From Nitzschia sp. DOCU1 (Eukaryota > Bacillariophyta > Bacillariophyceae > Bacillariales > Bacillariaceae), in contig OX595990.1 in assembly GCA_951394045.1 (NCBI GenBank), forward strand, positions 2,596,549-2,660,548: a stretch of 64,000 bases of DNA. The letters are read 5' to 3'. Both the position numbers and the translations under genes were made by a program. The notes under the pieces were generated by a model. It searched no databases and was not told the origin of the DNA. It saw only the letters and a program-made list of their open reading frames with translations. Shown in pieces: positions 10,761 through 22,132 of the stretch (positions are counted from its first letter, which is position 1; each line of letters begins with the position of its first letter).

Positions 10761-13085
10761 ATGGATTTTTCCAGCCCCACCCGCGCCCTGCAATCCCTGG
10801 AACGCCGCCGTCCGGCCCTTCCTGAAAACATTGTATCCACTTCCAAGGAACTCTTGCAGTGGGAATCGGGTTCATTGGGTGAAGACGAATATCTACAAGG
10901 TATTTCTACTCTTCTTCGTAGTGATGATATCGACCGCTGGGAAGGTTTGGCGGTCGGTTTGTTGCTAGCCACGGAAGTGCTGATCCAAGCTGCCGTAGAT
11001 CAAAATGCCTCGAGGGCTGTTTATATTGACGGACCCCGGGTTCCCGAAGAACGCAAAGAAGAATCCAAAACGGCTGGGAATCGGGACCTGACCCCCGCAC
11101 AACTCTCGCAAGTGGCCACCTGGTTGCATCAATCGAGCTTGAAGCATTTGGAGCACAATGAACCTCGGGTTCGTACCTTTGTCGCCAAGGCTGTGGGTGC
11201 TCATGCGACGTGGAGTGTGGGATTGTCCGACGACACTGTTCACTCGGTGGAACGTCAGGCGATTCACAATCAAATTGTCGCGTCCATTCAGGAACACATT
11301 CAAAAGGGACGTGATAATCCTGAAAAGTACAGCAAATCATCGACGGGTGCTCTCGATGATACTACGGGCTGGAGAGCTCTGGAGACGAACTGGCAATGTC
11401 TAGCGTGTTGGATTGCCAGTCTAGGATCCAACTATTATCATCAAGTTGTCAAGACCCCGGCGGATTTGGAGCCTCTCATGGCCAATCTCGAGTATTCGGC
11501 CGTCACTCATGTCAATCGTCACGTTCGAGCCGCGGCGATTGCCGTCCTAGAGCAATTAGTGGTGGCCGCTGGCAATGACAAGAGTCAGTGGGGTCTCCTG
11601 GAAGAAGGACTCTTGCGAACTACCTTGATCAAGGTCATCAAGGCTGGTCTGGCCGACAATTGGTCTCAAGTCCGCATGGCAGCGTCCGTCCTGAATCGCG
11701 TCTTTTGGACGACGTTGCAAAATTGCCAGTTTCCTCCCGAGAATTTACAGCAATTGTATCCCGCATTGATTCCTCGCATGTGCTTGAATCGATTCTACTT
11801 GGCGCAAGGCGTCAAATTGTACTCGCATCAAACTTGGAAAATGATCTTTCCCGAGAGTGGAGTGGCAGTCGTGGCTCAATCCATTGGTCCGATTGTGCGG
11901 TATTATGTACAAATGTGCGATGCCGACAACCATGTGGTCCGAGAAGCTGCCTGTCAAGCCGTCGCAGAACTTGCGGTCAAGATTGGGATGGACGAGACGT
12001 ATGCGTCCGAGTTGCAGCCGCATGTTACCGTGTTATTGCAGGCATTGCTCATGTGCTTTCACGACGAGTCCTGGCCAGTCCGTGACGAAGCCTGCTTGGC
12101 ATGTGGTACCTTTTGCCGCGCCTACCCCGAAGAATGCCGTCCCGAACTAGAGACTTTGTGGTCACGTTGGACTGAACAATTGACGGATCAGATTTGGAGT
12201 GTTCGTGCCGATGCCGCTGTGGCACTGGGGCAAGCTTGTCAGGCCTATGGAGAAGAATTCTTTCAGCGTCTACTCAAATTTATCAACGAAAATCTACCGG
12301 CTGCAAAAGATCAACCAACTATGACCATGGAAGAGTACAAGGCTCTGCAGAACAATATGGATGCTCACTCGGATTTGCAACTTTATTCGTGTGGATCGTT
12401 GGCGCCGAAACTCAAGAAAAAGGCAGGAGCCGGACGTATTGGATGCTCCAACTGTGGCATTACTCGCCCCAAGCAGCCTTGGGAAGCCACGGACGGATGT
12501 CTTTACTTGATTCGTGAACTGGTGGAAACTTGCAGCCAGCCCGATTCGACCATTCCTCCACTCACGGACGAGATCTTGTTGCCGCTCTTGCGACAAGTCG
12601 CAGATGTCTGCCGTGTTTCGCACTTTCCACAGGGAGATGACTTGAGAGCCACCTTGTGGAGACAACTCCCCAGCATGATGCAAGCTGTGGGAAAACAGCG
12701 ATGCAAAAATCTCTATCTCGAAGTCTTTATGGACTTGTTGATGCGCAATCTTGAATCTCGCACAGCATCCGCCATTTCGACTCATGCTGCTGGTACTTGT
12801 GCGTATGAATTGGGTCAATTGATTGGGCCCAACATTTTCCGTGGACGAATCTATGACGACTATCAACGCGAAACCTTGGACCGCGTTTTGAGGGAACGTC
12901 AGTTGGAAGAACAAACCATGGGATCCATGCGTCTGCAACAACAAAATCAAACACAATTCTCACCCTTTGAACCACCGGGTCTTTTGGATAATCTGGACAA
13001 TCCCTATTCGCACAAAATGTCGCCAGGGTTACCCGTGGAAATGATCAATCGTCATCCCGGCATCGACGATACCATGAGTATGTAA
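10761..13085 (+). CDS. HEAT/ARM-type helical repeat protein, function unknown
   Basis: A single-exon frame of 774 residues made almost wholly of alternating amphipathic helices typical of HEAT or armadillo scaffolds. Recurrent segments read like HEAT repeats, for example HVNRHVRAAAIAVLEQLV about 250, HVVREAACQAVAELAVKIG about 395, SWPVRDEACLACGTFCRAYP about 440 and IWSVRADAAVALGQACQAYG about 480. A short C-X2-C motif (GCSNCG) lies about 570. The C-terminal 60 residues are Gln/Pro-rich and probably disordered. Importin-like, phosphatase-scaffold or axonemal relatives are all possible; I cannot choose. It starts 301 bp downstream of the retroelement, so its promoter may now include LTR sequence. 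The start MDFSSPTRAL is the first ATG of the open frame. Confidence 0.8.
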   Translation: MDFSSPTRALQSLERRRPALPENIVSTSKELLQWESGSLGEDEYLQGISTLLRSDDIDRWEGLAVGLLLATEVLIQAAVDQNASRAVYIDGPRVPEERKEESKTAGNRDLTPAQLSQVATWLHQSSLKHLEHNEPRVRTFVAKAVGAHATWSVGLSDDTVHSVERQAIHNQIVASIQEHIQKGRDNPEKYSKSSTGALDDTTGWRALETNWQCLACWIASLGSNYYHQVVKTPADLEPLMANLEYSAVTHVNRHVRAAAIAVLEQLVVAAGNDKSQWGLLEEGLLRTTLIKVIKAGLADNWSQVRMAASVLNRVFWTTLQNCQFPPENLQQLYPALIPRMCLNRFYLAQGVKLYSHQTWKMIFPESGVAVVAQSIGPIVRYYVQMCDADNHVVREAACQAVAELAVKIGMDETYASELQPHVTVLLQALLMCFHDESWPVRDEACLACGTFCRAYPEECRPELETLWSRWTEQLTDQIWSVRADAAVALGQACQAYGEEFFQRLLKFINENLPAAKDQPTMTMEEYKALQNNMDAHSDLQLYSCGSLAPKLKKKAGAGRIGCSNCGITRPKQPWEATDGCLYLIRELVETCSQPDSTIPPLTDEILLPLLRQVADVCRVSHFPQGDDLRATLWRQLPSMMQAVGKQRCKNLYLEVFMDLLMRNLESRTASAISTHAAGTCAYELGQLIGPNIFRGRIYDDYQRETLDRVLRERQLEEQTMGSMRLQQQNQTQFSPFEPPGLLDNLDNPYSHKMSPGLPVEMINRHPGIDDTMSM

Positions 13086-14460
13086 AACTGCTTGGTTGAA
13101 ATGCGGTGGGGAGCAACTCCAGGAAAAAAGACAATCCAACAAGACACTTGCAGGTATAAAATGGGTGGTCATCTACTGCAGCTCCACTACTTAGTAGTAG
13201 CTGCGAAACTTGACCCCCAATACTTTAGTCTTTCAGTTCATAGTTAAAAGCAGATTCGAGTACGCACATAAAGTCTTTGTTCGTTTCATTTCTACTTGTT
13301 GTTGGTAGGAAGATCGAGACGCGTTGCGCCGACGACGTGAGCTACGTAGTAGAGGACCGCCAAGGTATTGCGGCTGTTGCTGCTAAGCAGAAGAGCAAGA
13401 GGAAAGCAAGAAAAGGTCTACTAGTAGTACATCACAGGCTCCTGTTGGGACACCTGGTGGTCTCAGATCCAGCGACTACTACGTCAAACTAGTACTAGAC
13501 TCCAGTAAGTAGGTAATAAGCAGTCGCAAGAGGTGGAGATCCCCCCAGTAGCTAGCTTCTACAATGTAGTATCTTTGCTGGTCTACGAGTGACGCTACCT
13601 GATGCGACTAACTACTAAAACAATCTTGGTACGATCCGGTTAGTCGCAATCTGGATCGTGTGCACCTGGTCCCACCAGATCTATTACCGCGAAGAGAAAG
13701 TCTTCTTGGGAACAGCAAGACCAAAATACTATCATTATTTTAGTAGTATCGCACTGTGACTGTTATGGCATGCTCTCCTCTACTAGTGCAGTGAAGTCGA
13801 GCCGACAAACAAAAATCCAAGGCTTCGACGCAGTTCCAACTTCGATTTGAGAAGGAATGTTTTATGTTGCTCCCCATGCTTGTTGCTTCTTTGTTCCTTT
13901 TCGATAGTATCCCTCCTTACCACTCCTCTCGCAACCTCAATCTCGGCATTTCTCTGCTCATGTTCCAACAGCGAATCGCAGCAAAAGTCATGCAACTTTG
14001 ATATTTCATCACATATGGCAACTCATTCGTTCCTGGATTTCGAATCTTGCATATTTTGGTAAAGGGCAATACTGGCTGTGCGAAAAAAGAACAATTTTCA
14101 GAACCAATTGATAAAAGTTGCCCGGACAACGAAAAACCACGCTTCGTCGAGGCGCTAATAACAGAACAAGTATACGTCGTAACAAGTAAGCTCAAGTACA
14201 GTCCAGCTCACTACCGGTACTCCAACGGCGAGCGAACGAGCCGAAAAATTCCTAGAAGGCATATATATTCTAGTGGGGCAATCAGATGAATTCTGATCCA
14301 AGATGTGTTTCAAGGATATATCGCTCTCTCGATTCCCGCATTGTTGTCATCGACAAAAATACGGTATATTGACAAAAAATGTATCAAATAGTTTATCAGT
14401 GGCATCTTTTCATGTGCAAAGTCCAGTGCTACTGTACTATCGAGGGCGGTATCCCAATAC
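13086..14460. other. Gene-poor intergenic stretch
   Basis: 1.4 kb without a convincing gene. Short frames lack family character. It contains several ACTAGT-centred palindromes (near 13423, 13489, 13779) and precedes the tandem duplication. Confidence 0.6.
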
Positions 14461-15767
14461 CGGGTTCGTAGCCTCAACTTTCTCTACCATATTATCTACC
14501 ATACAAACCGCAGTCGTCTATGTCGGAGGGGTTCGCAAACTGCGCACAAGCATTCGTTCGAGTCCAAGTCGTCGAGAATCAAGAAGACGAAGCGTGTTGA
14601 CCGACCGGATAGCCAGCAGCTACCATTCTCTAGCTAGCTACTGTAACTGTTTCTTGACATGGGTACTGTTTCACTATACTGCACACCATAAAGTACTGTG
14701 CTGTGTGTTCTAGCTCCTGGTAGTGGAATGTGCGGCAACGTACCGACGGACTTAATTTTAGTACTTACTAGTAGTGCACAAATGTGTGGTCGACCCTTTT
14801 ACTACTAGTTAACAAGTCTAGAATCTACTACAATGACAATTCTTGCACTGGAATAGCAGAAGTACGAGCAGGACCAGCTTTGAACTCAGGCATGGAGGGA
14901 TTCTCTGATTCTTGTTGAGTACATGTAGATGTTGCTGCTGTACTAACACCGTCGCCCCCAAGTCCAGCGACCCCTGATGATAATTGTCGCAGTAGGCAAC
15001 ATCATTGTGGAAGCCTTGCCCTTGATATTGGGCCGTCATCATCGTTTTTTTTCACCTCTTCTTGCACTCCGCTGCCAAGCTTCTTTTTCAGCCTCTCTCG
15101 TTGCTCTCGCTCTTCCAATTTTTGTTGAAAGGACTTGGCTGCAACAACTCTTCTTTTCTTGCTTGGGTCCTTGTTCTTCTTTTCTTTGGGTCGAAATGAA
15201 TCATTGGCACCGCAGTTGTACCGTCCAAGGTATTTGGGTTTGTTTCCTCAAGCTCACTGGCAGGTTGTTGTTTGCTGCTGGAGGGGGGCGCCTTTTTTGC
15301 ATCTTTTTGGCATGCAACTCGTTTGGCAAATCCAAAAATGACAAGGCATAATCCCATCATGCCAATGCATGCATTCTATCCGCTGTCGAAGTAAAGTGTG
15401 ACAGGAATCCGGCATTGGCACATGGGCCCAGGTGCATTGGTGTTGTTATTGTTGTTTGCGTCGCGAGTGTTTTCATGTGTTCAAGTAGTGTAGAAATTCT
15501 TTAGTACCGCCTGCAGGACTTGTGTGAGTAGACGGTGCATGACGGTATGGATTTGGCATGCCACGTGGGCTCGGAAGGAGTCCTTAGAGTCCTTAGAGTA
15601 GATGAAATGCCCTCAAAATATCTACTTTTTGGGCGACATCGCGGTAGAATCTACGTATGGGATACGGTGCAAATTCTACAAACTACAACGACCGTATCGG
15701 GGTTGCTACATACGGGAAAGGGGGATTCTGGTAGATAATAACTACTTCGGTAGAAATTTGAACATTA
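14461..15767. repeat. Tandem duplication, copy 1 (1,307 bp)
   Basis: First of two head-to-tail copies that match base for base wherever compared. The unit begins CGGGT; the same pentamer occurs at the junction (15768) and right after copy 2 (17075-17079). Near its ends are imperfect inverted sequences: TCTACCATATTATCTACC at 14483-14500, answered by GGTAGATAATA and GGTAGAAA at 15730-15756. This hints at a non-autonomous DNA transposon, but the ends are not clean. Confidence 0.9.
15002..15247 (-). pseudogene. Short open frame inside the repeat unit (possible exon remnant)
   Basis: The minus strand is open for 81 codons with no ATG, starting just after in-frame stops and ending in TGA at 15002-15004. 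The product is protein-like: a Lys-rich part (FRPKEKKNKDPSKKRR) followed by a helical, probably coiled-coil part (SFQQKLEEREQRERLKKKLG) and an acidic tail. Nothing upstream supplies a start, so it is either a terminal exon whose other exons I cannot find or a fossil captured in the element. The second repeat copy has the same frame at 16309-16554. I recognise no family. Confidence 0.35.
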
Positions 15768-17074
15768 CGGGTTCGTAGCCTCAACTTTCTCTACCATATT
15801 ATCTACCATACAAACCGCAGTCGTCTATGTCGGAGGGGTTCGCAAACTGCGCACAAGCATTCGTTCGAGTCCAAGTCGTCGAGAATCAAGAAGACGAAGC
15901 GTGTTGACCGACCGGATAGCCAGCAGCTACCATTCTCTAGCTAGCTACTGTAACTGTTTCTTGACATGGGTACTGTTTCACTATACTGCACACCATAAAG
16001 TACTGTGCTGTGTGTTCTAGCTCCTGGTAGTGGAATGTGCGGCAACGTACCGACGGACTTAATTTTAGTACTTACTAGTAGTGCACAAATGTGTGGTCGA
16101 CCCTTTTACTACTAGTTAACAAGTCTAGAATCTACTACAATGACAATTCTTGCACTGGAATAGCAGAAGTACGAGCAGGACCAGCTTTGAACTCAGGCAT
16201 GGAGGGATTCTCTGATTCTTGTTGAGTACATGTAGATGTTGCTGCTGTACTAACACCGTCGCCCCCAAGTCCAGCGACCCCTGATGATAATTGTCGCAGT
16301 AGGCAACATCATTGTGGAAGCCTTGCCCTTGATATTGGGCCGTCATCATCGTTTTTTTTCACCTCTTCTTGCACTCCGCTGCCAAGCTTCTTTTTCAGCC
16401 TCTCTCGTTGCTCTCGCTCTTCCAATTTTTGTTGAAAGGACTTGGCTGCAACAACTCTTCTTTTCTTGCTTGGGTCCTTGTTCTTCTTTTCTTTGGGTCG
16501 AAATGAATCATTGGCACCGCAGTTGTACCGTCCAAGGTATTTGGGTTTGTTTCCTCAAGCTCACTGGCAGGTTGTTGTTTGCTGCTGGAGGGGGGCGCCT
16601 TTTTTGCATCTTTTTGGCATGCAACTCGTTTGGCAAATCCAAAAATGACAAGGCATAATCCCATCATGCCAATGCATGCATTCTATCCGCTGTCGAAGTA
16701 AAGTGTGACAGGAATCCGGCATTGGCACATGGGCCCAGGTGCATTGGTGTTGTTATTGTTGTTTGCGTCGCGAGTGTTTTCATGTGTTCAAGTAGTGTAG
16801 AAATTCTTTAGTACCGCCTGCAGGACTTGTGTGAGTAGACGGTGCATGACGGTATGGATTTGGCATGCCACGTGGGCTCGGAAGGAGTCCTTAGAGTCCT
16901 TAGAGTAGATGAAATGCCCTCAAAATATCTACTTTTTGGGCGACATCGCGGTAGAATCTACGTATGGGATACGGTGCAAATTCTACAAACTACAACGACC
17001 GTATCGGGGTTGCTACATACGGGAAAGGGGGATTCTGGTAGATAATAACTACTTCGGTAGAAATTTGAACATTA
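15768..17074. repeat. Tandem duplication, copy 2 (1,307 bp)
   Basis: Exact direct repeat of 14461-15767 at an offset of 1,307 bp, followed by a third CGGGT at 17075-17079 before unique sequence. Lack of divergence means a very recent event or an assembly artefact. Confidence 0.9.
16309..16554 (-). pseudogene. Second copy of the short open frame in the repeat unit
   Basis: Identical to the minus-strand frame at 15002-15247, because the whole unit is duplicated. It has no ATG and no identified upstream exon. Confidence 0.35.
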
Positions 17075-17079
17075 CGGGT

Positions 17080-17410
17080 CGGTACACAAAGACTGCATGA
17101 ACGATGACCGTTGTTCGCCATCCATGTTTCACTTAAAGGCAAATGTCTTGCCACCTTGGCCGGATGGGCTTCGCGACTTGCATTTTCGCCCATATTTATG
17201 CCACTGGAAGCGCGGCCGTTTTGTCAAATGTGGGAACCAGTTCGTCCTCTTTCGAACGACGTCGTCGATCCAAGCTAGCAAGTGGGAGCCAAAGCCACAC
17301 GACCGCAGCTCATGCATCTGTCCCATAAATTCAAAGAGCGATACACTTGTTGCGTTTTCAAGTTTACTCTGCGTCCCCAATTTAGATTCACAGCACCTTC
17401 GTTCAACACC
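17080..17410. other. Short intergenic stretch
   Basis: 331 bp between the tandem repeat and the next gene. It holds an in-frame upstream extension of that gene from 17282, but nothing else is supported. Confidence 0.5.
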
Positions 17411-17908
17411 ATGGCTCCTCGTCTCTCCTTCGTCGAATCCTTCTCTGATTTGGTCGATACTAGATGCTTCGACAACAAGAACCAAGATTCCACCAGCGAT
17501 TTGTCGCGGACAAGTCGCGCCGTGTCGTTTGCCCTCCACGAAGATGTCTGCTTTTCAACACTCGAGGAGTCAACCCCAAGGGAGATCACCTGGTACACGA
17601 AAGCGGACATTGAGCAGTTCAAGAAAGAGAACTCTCGATGTGTCCAGGCGATGGTTTCAGGGAAGCACCGACAAATGGCAGACTTTTGTGAGCGAGGGCT
17701 CGAGGGAATGACTCGAGCTGGGTCGGTTCTTTCCAAGAACCGAAAGAAGTTTGCTTGCAAGGTTGTCTTGGACGAGCAGGGAAAGCAACGCGAGAATGGC
17801 CACATTGATGCTGATGCGATCGCTCTTGCCTACGAGAATGCTTCGATGAGATCGCGAATGGCAGCCGCTGCGCAAGGTCAAAACGACGCTCGAGAAGCGC
17901 ACTGCTAG
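17411..17908 (+). CDS. Small uncharacterised protein (165 aa), diatom-type
   Basis: I chose the start MAPRLSFVESF; an earlier in-frame ATG at 17282 adds 43 residues with little protein character. The chain has a compact segment about 60-80 (EESTPREITWYTKADIEQFK) followed by helices with conserved-looking CVQAMVSGKHRQMADFCERGLE. Many short diatom proteins carry a similar arrangement of W-Y-[TS]-x2-[DE]-[IL], then C...RGLE, and are annotated as hypothetical. No catalytic motif, signal peptide or TM segment is visible. The C-terminus is polar and ends in Cys. It is a single exon transcribed away from the tandem repeat. Confidence 0.6.
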   Translation: MAPRLSFVESFSDLVDTRCFDNKNQDSTSDLSRTSRAVSFALHEDVCFSTLEESTPREITWYTKADIEQFKKENSRCVQAMVSGKHRQMADFCERGLEGMTRAGSVLSKNRKKFACKVVLDEQGKQRENGHIDADAIALAYENASMRSRMAAAAQGQNDAREAHC

Positions 17909-18821
17909 ATCCTGAGTGTCTGTGTACAACAGTGGGGCCATTTTGTAACAAATTTTGAAACAACTATAATAGAATGAACTTACAACGCAACGAAAACTCT
18001 ATAGTAGAAGCTTGTTATAACCGGATTCAGCGTGCCATGGGAGTGGTCAATCATCTGATTCATTCTACTTTACGGGTCGTACGAGTTGTGATACATTACA
18101 TATACCGTAAACCTAGCAGCGTCGCATAGTGACGAAGATCCAAAATAGCCAAAAGTTCAGGCATGGTAATGCATAGCCGCCTACTATTATGGCAGTTTGA
18201 TTGCATCTCGAGTGCCGCCTCGTCTGCGTCAAAGGGAGTTACTATCTTCTATCGTACTGTCTATCATGCGTAGGGTAGCTAGATCTTTTCCTTTGAACTA
18301 TTTGGCAAGCTTTGGAGGCATTGGTGAACTAAAGAGACCCCCTGCCGGTGTTTGATGATGAATATCGGGGGAGTGGCGACTACTATCAGTAGTTAGACGC
18401 AGATGGCTTCGCTGCATTCGACTTCGGGCGACGGCGAGCGACCGGTTTGTCGAAGATCTTCGTCTGGCCGCATACCGGCTCCACGTGGGGGGAAATCCGA
18501 GAAGGCGGGGGTTCGCACCGACGCGGATGCAAACATCATCAAGCGTCAAACCGCGTAGCAGACGTCGCCAACGGTCCGCAAGAGAGACGTGTGAATCCAG
18601 CCTTCGACATGTCCACCAACCAATCAAAAATCTTCGATCAATACGGAGTGGACGTACTTTCACAAACAAGGCGTCGGCTTTCACACCGATGACCAACTAG
18701 ATTTGCCGACGGTCGTCATTTCATCACGAAAGATCCTCAAGGCAAACGTAACTTGTCGACGAAACATCACAAGCTCATTCTTCGCGACTGTGTTCTTCAT
18801 CACAACATAAAACAAATAACA
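17909..18821. other. Intergenic region upstream of enolase
   Basis: About 0.9 kb. Frames on both strands are short and lack family character. The promoter and 5' UTR of the enolase gene should lie at its right end. Confidence 0.5.
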
Positions 18822-20554
18822 ATGAAGTTCTCGGCTGTTATTGTCTCTCTTTGCATCGGCTCAGGTACGGAATGCTCGACGAGAATCTTATCTACGACAG
18901 AATTCTCCCCGACAAACTAAAACGCAGATCTGTCGCAATTGGCTTCGGATCTTTCAAATCATCATTGCCTCACCCCGTCTCCTGCTTCCGATTTTACCAG
19001 GATCGGCGTTTGCCCCCGCTCGTTCACTAAAGACCCCTGCCATGTCGACTTCGGCATTGAATATGGCGTCGATCCAAAAGATTCACGCCCGCGAAATTTT
19101 GGATTCTCGTGGAAACCCCACTGTTGAGGTAAGTGTAGAAAATGAGAACAATATTCATGGTGGAACTTGATACATTGTTCAAGGATGTGGAAGAAAGTTT
19201 CCGTGTTCTTTGGGTTGTAATGGCTGAATTCTCACTCGAATTCTTTGATTCTTCTCTTGTACCGTTCCTAACTTCGTCGAAAAACGTCTAGGTCGAAGTC
19301 ACCACGGAAGATGGTATGTTCCGAGCTTCTGTCCCGTCTGGTGCCTCCACGGGAGCTTACGAGGCTGTTGAGTTGCGTGATGGTGGCAGCCGTTACTTGG
19401 GAAAGGGTGTGCTTAAGGCCGTCTCCAATGTGAACGATATTTTGGCACCCGCCGTCAAGGGCATGGACCCCACCGACCAGGAGGGCATCGACAACACAAT
19501 GATCAAGCTCGATGGAACTCCCAACAAGGCAAAGCTTGGAGCTAATGCTATTCTTGGTGTGAGTCTGGCCGTTTCCAAGGCTGGAGCCGCTGCCAAGAAA
19601 GTTCCCCTCTACAAGCACTACGCCGATTTGGCGGGAAATAACCTTGACACGTTCACCATGCCTGTTCCGTGCTTCAACGTTATCAATGGTGGATCGCACG
19701 CTGGAAACAAGCTTGCTTTCCAAGAATATTTTGTGATCCCTACCGGGGCTAAGTCCTTCAAGGAGGCTATGACCATTGGATGCGAAGTGTACCACACATT
19801 GGGAAAGATCATCAAAGCGAAATTCGGAGGTGATGCTACCTTGATCGGAGACGAGGGTGGTTTTGCTCCTCCATGCGACAACCGTGAAGGATGCGAGCTC
19901 ATCATGGAAGCCATCGAAAAGGCTGGATATTCTGGCAAGTGCACTATCGGGCTTGATGTTGCTGCTTCGGAATTCAAGGTCAAGGGAAAAGACGCCTACG
20001 ACTTGGACTTCAAGTATGACGGAAATATTGTTTCTGGCGAGGGTCTTGGTGACTTGTACCAAAGCCTTGCGGCTGATTTCCCCATTGTTACCATCGAAGA
20101 TCCTTTTGATGAGGATGACTGGTCGAACTGGTCCAAGTTCACCGCCAAGAACGGCAAGCAATTCCAAGTTGTCGGTGACGATCTTACCGTTACCAACATT
20201 GAAAAGATTTCCCGCGCGGTTGACGAGAAGGCATGCACTTGTTTGTTGTTGAAGGTCAACCAAATTGGATCCATCTCTGAAAGTATTGCCGCTGTGAAGA
20301 AGTCGAAGCAAGCCGGATGGGGTGTCATGACCTCTCACCGATCTGGAGAGACGGAGGACACATACATTGCTGACTTGGCAGTTGGACTTTGCACTGGACA
20401 AATCAAGACTGGAGCCCCCTGCAGATCTGAACGTCTTGCCAAGTACAACCAATTGTTGCGAATCGAGGAAGAGTTGGGCCCTGGAAAGACTGTTTACGCC
20501 GGCGAGAAATTCCGCACTACCGCTTGGATGGGTGAAACCGCTGTCAAGGCTTAA
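18822..20554 (+). CDS. ENO: Enolase, plastid-targeted type
   Basis: Converts 2-phosphoglycerate to phosphoenolpyruvate. Three exons: 18822-18864, 19001-19128 and 19292-20554, both introns GT-AG and frame-preserving, giving about 477 residues. The short first exon encodes a signal peptide ([14 protein letters not shown]); exon 2 completes the cleavage motif GSAFAP, with Phe right after the cut at Ala17. That is the diatom plastid import signature. The mature enzyme is full length: [51 protein letters not shown], the metal and base region [18 protein letters not shown] and SHRSGETED are all present. Diatoms usually also have a mitochondrial or cytosolic enolase elsewhere; this copy fits the plastid branch. 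It is convergent with the gene at 20933-22132. Confidence 0.95.
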
Positions 20555-20932
20555 AACAATCTCGAAGCCGGCGGCAAATAACACCACGCATTACATTGAA
20601 CAAATATTCCTTTTTCATATATTACTAGCCAGAATCTTGTGATCGACCTCAGCTTTTACCTTGTACCGGTTATCAAGCATCGAGCATTTATGCCTGCGCT
20701 TGTCTTAACATGGGCTGGCAGCTCCATTGCACCAGGTACAATAAGGTTCTCCGATAATGCTATGGTACTTCCGCGCATGATGTGCAAGCTATTCGTCGTT
20801 GCAAATGTACTTGAGCAGCGCTAAGGGCAACTTCTATGATAAAAACGGAATTACACAAAAATATTCAGATTGCTTTAACTTACATCGTAAAAATCTATGG
20901 GGGTGAAAAGTTTGTAGCGGATCTTCCGGACT
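20555..20932. other. Convergent 3' intergenic region
   Basis: 378 bp between two convergent genes. Presumably 3' UTRs and terminators; no gene is supported. Confidence 0.5.
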
Positions 20933-22132
20933 CTATGGGGTAGCTGAAAAATAGTCTTCCATAGAACATTCTTCTTCATCGCCTGGGCAGGGGAATTGAT
21001 ACACGGCGTCCCAAACGAGATCGGTTAGATCGGGGGATAAGATAACATGTCCAGTAACATGCTTGGCGTCCCACCCGTTCTTCATTAGCATGTCGCCACA
21101 AACTGCGGCGGCTGTTACGAGTTTGTCCCAAGGCATGTTCAAGTCACCACTTTCCAAATCAGCCTTGGTGATAACACTGCCCAAATTGCCAAGCTCTGAT
21201 AGAGCTCGTGCGGCCACGTACGGCTCGCCTTGGTAAAAGTGACGACTGGCAATGCTGGCGAGCGCATGGGCTCGCTGTTTCAAAACGTCCTGACAAGATT
21301 GGTCGTGCAGGCACAAGCCATCCATTGGAAGACGCAATTCGTCTTGTAGGACTCCCCAACCTTGCTCCACCAGTCCAACTCGCATCAATCCTCGAACAAT
21401 GGCAGCCGATTCATAGGGTTGAAACGACGGGCGCTCATATTTGCGGCGAGTTTCAATAGCGCGAGTCGCAATCTCAATCTCGCCGCAGTGCAAGGCTGCG
21501 ACCGCAAGTCTGCTGAGAAGACTACCCCTGTATCCAAATCCCCAGTGCTCATCGCAAGCGTCCATGAGGAAGGCACCAATCGTTGCCACATCATGAACAT
21601 CGTGAAGGTTTTGAGCTCGCTTGATGGCGCGCCTGAGAAAAATGAATGAAAAGGAGAACGAGTGTGAGTGATCAGAAATGTCAAATAGAGGAAGAATGAC
21701 AGTATATCCAACAACTTACACAATGTCGTTCACAGGGGTATCCTTGGTTAAATGAGAGACTACCGATGAGTGAAGTGTATAGAAATCCAGATCGGGCTGT
21801 TCGAGCCGAACAGATCGAGCGGCGAAGTTGTGCTTGCGTCTTTTACGGCTGCTCTTTCGTTTGGATGGCTTGATCGGTTGAACAGTCACTGATGATGAAG
21901 TCTGGATCCCAGGCCCCTTGACCCCGGCACTCTCGGGTGTCAGGGTCTCGAATACTTCGAGCAATTTGGCATCATTGTCCTGGATGGCAGGTGAAGAAGA
22001 TTTCTTGTTAAGAAGAATGTCTCTTACCACAGAAACATGCAACGGTGATCCTCCTCTGCTGCGGCCAACTGCAGCAGGGGTAAAGGCGGCACATCCTGAG
22101 GATAACAAGAGGGAAAGCGCAACAGTCTTCAT
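20933..22132 (-). CDS. Plastid-targeted helical protein, function unknown
   Basis: Two exons, 22132-21720 and 21632-20933, with an 87-nt GT-AG intron that joins NDIV to RAIKRAQNLHDVHD in frame; about 370 residues. The N-terminus MKTVALSLLLSSGCAAFTP is a signal peptide with an A-AFTP cut (Phe17), typical of diatom plastid pre-sequences. A basic linker (KRKSSRKRRKHN about 105) precedes a C-terminal region of paired helices (LAVAALHCGEIEIATRAIE, SAAIVRGLMRVGLVEQGWGVLQDEL, ASIASRHFYQGEPYVAARALSELG) that looks like TPR or PPR-type solenoid repeats. I recognise no named family. Start chosen for the signal peptide; an in-frame ATG farther upstream would bury it. Confidence 0.75.

Noticed and set aside
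14461..17074. Reading the two 1,307-bp copies as a pair of LTRs
   Set aside because: There is no internal region between them, no primer site and no enzyme genes; tandem duplication is simpler.
18298..18696. Minus and plus frames upstream of enolase as genes
   Set aside because: Arg/Ser-rich, no homology by eye, mutually overlapping; more likely promoter or 5' UTR sequence.
19268..20587. 439-codon minus-strand frame opposite enolase
   Set aside because: It mirrors the enolase coding sequence and has no independent family features; it is a codon-bias shadow.
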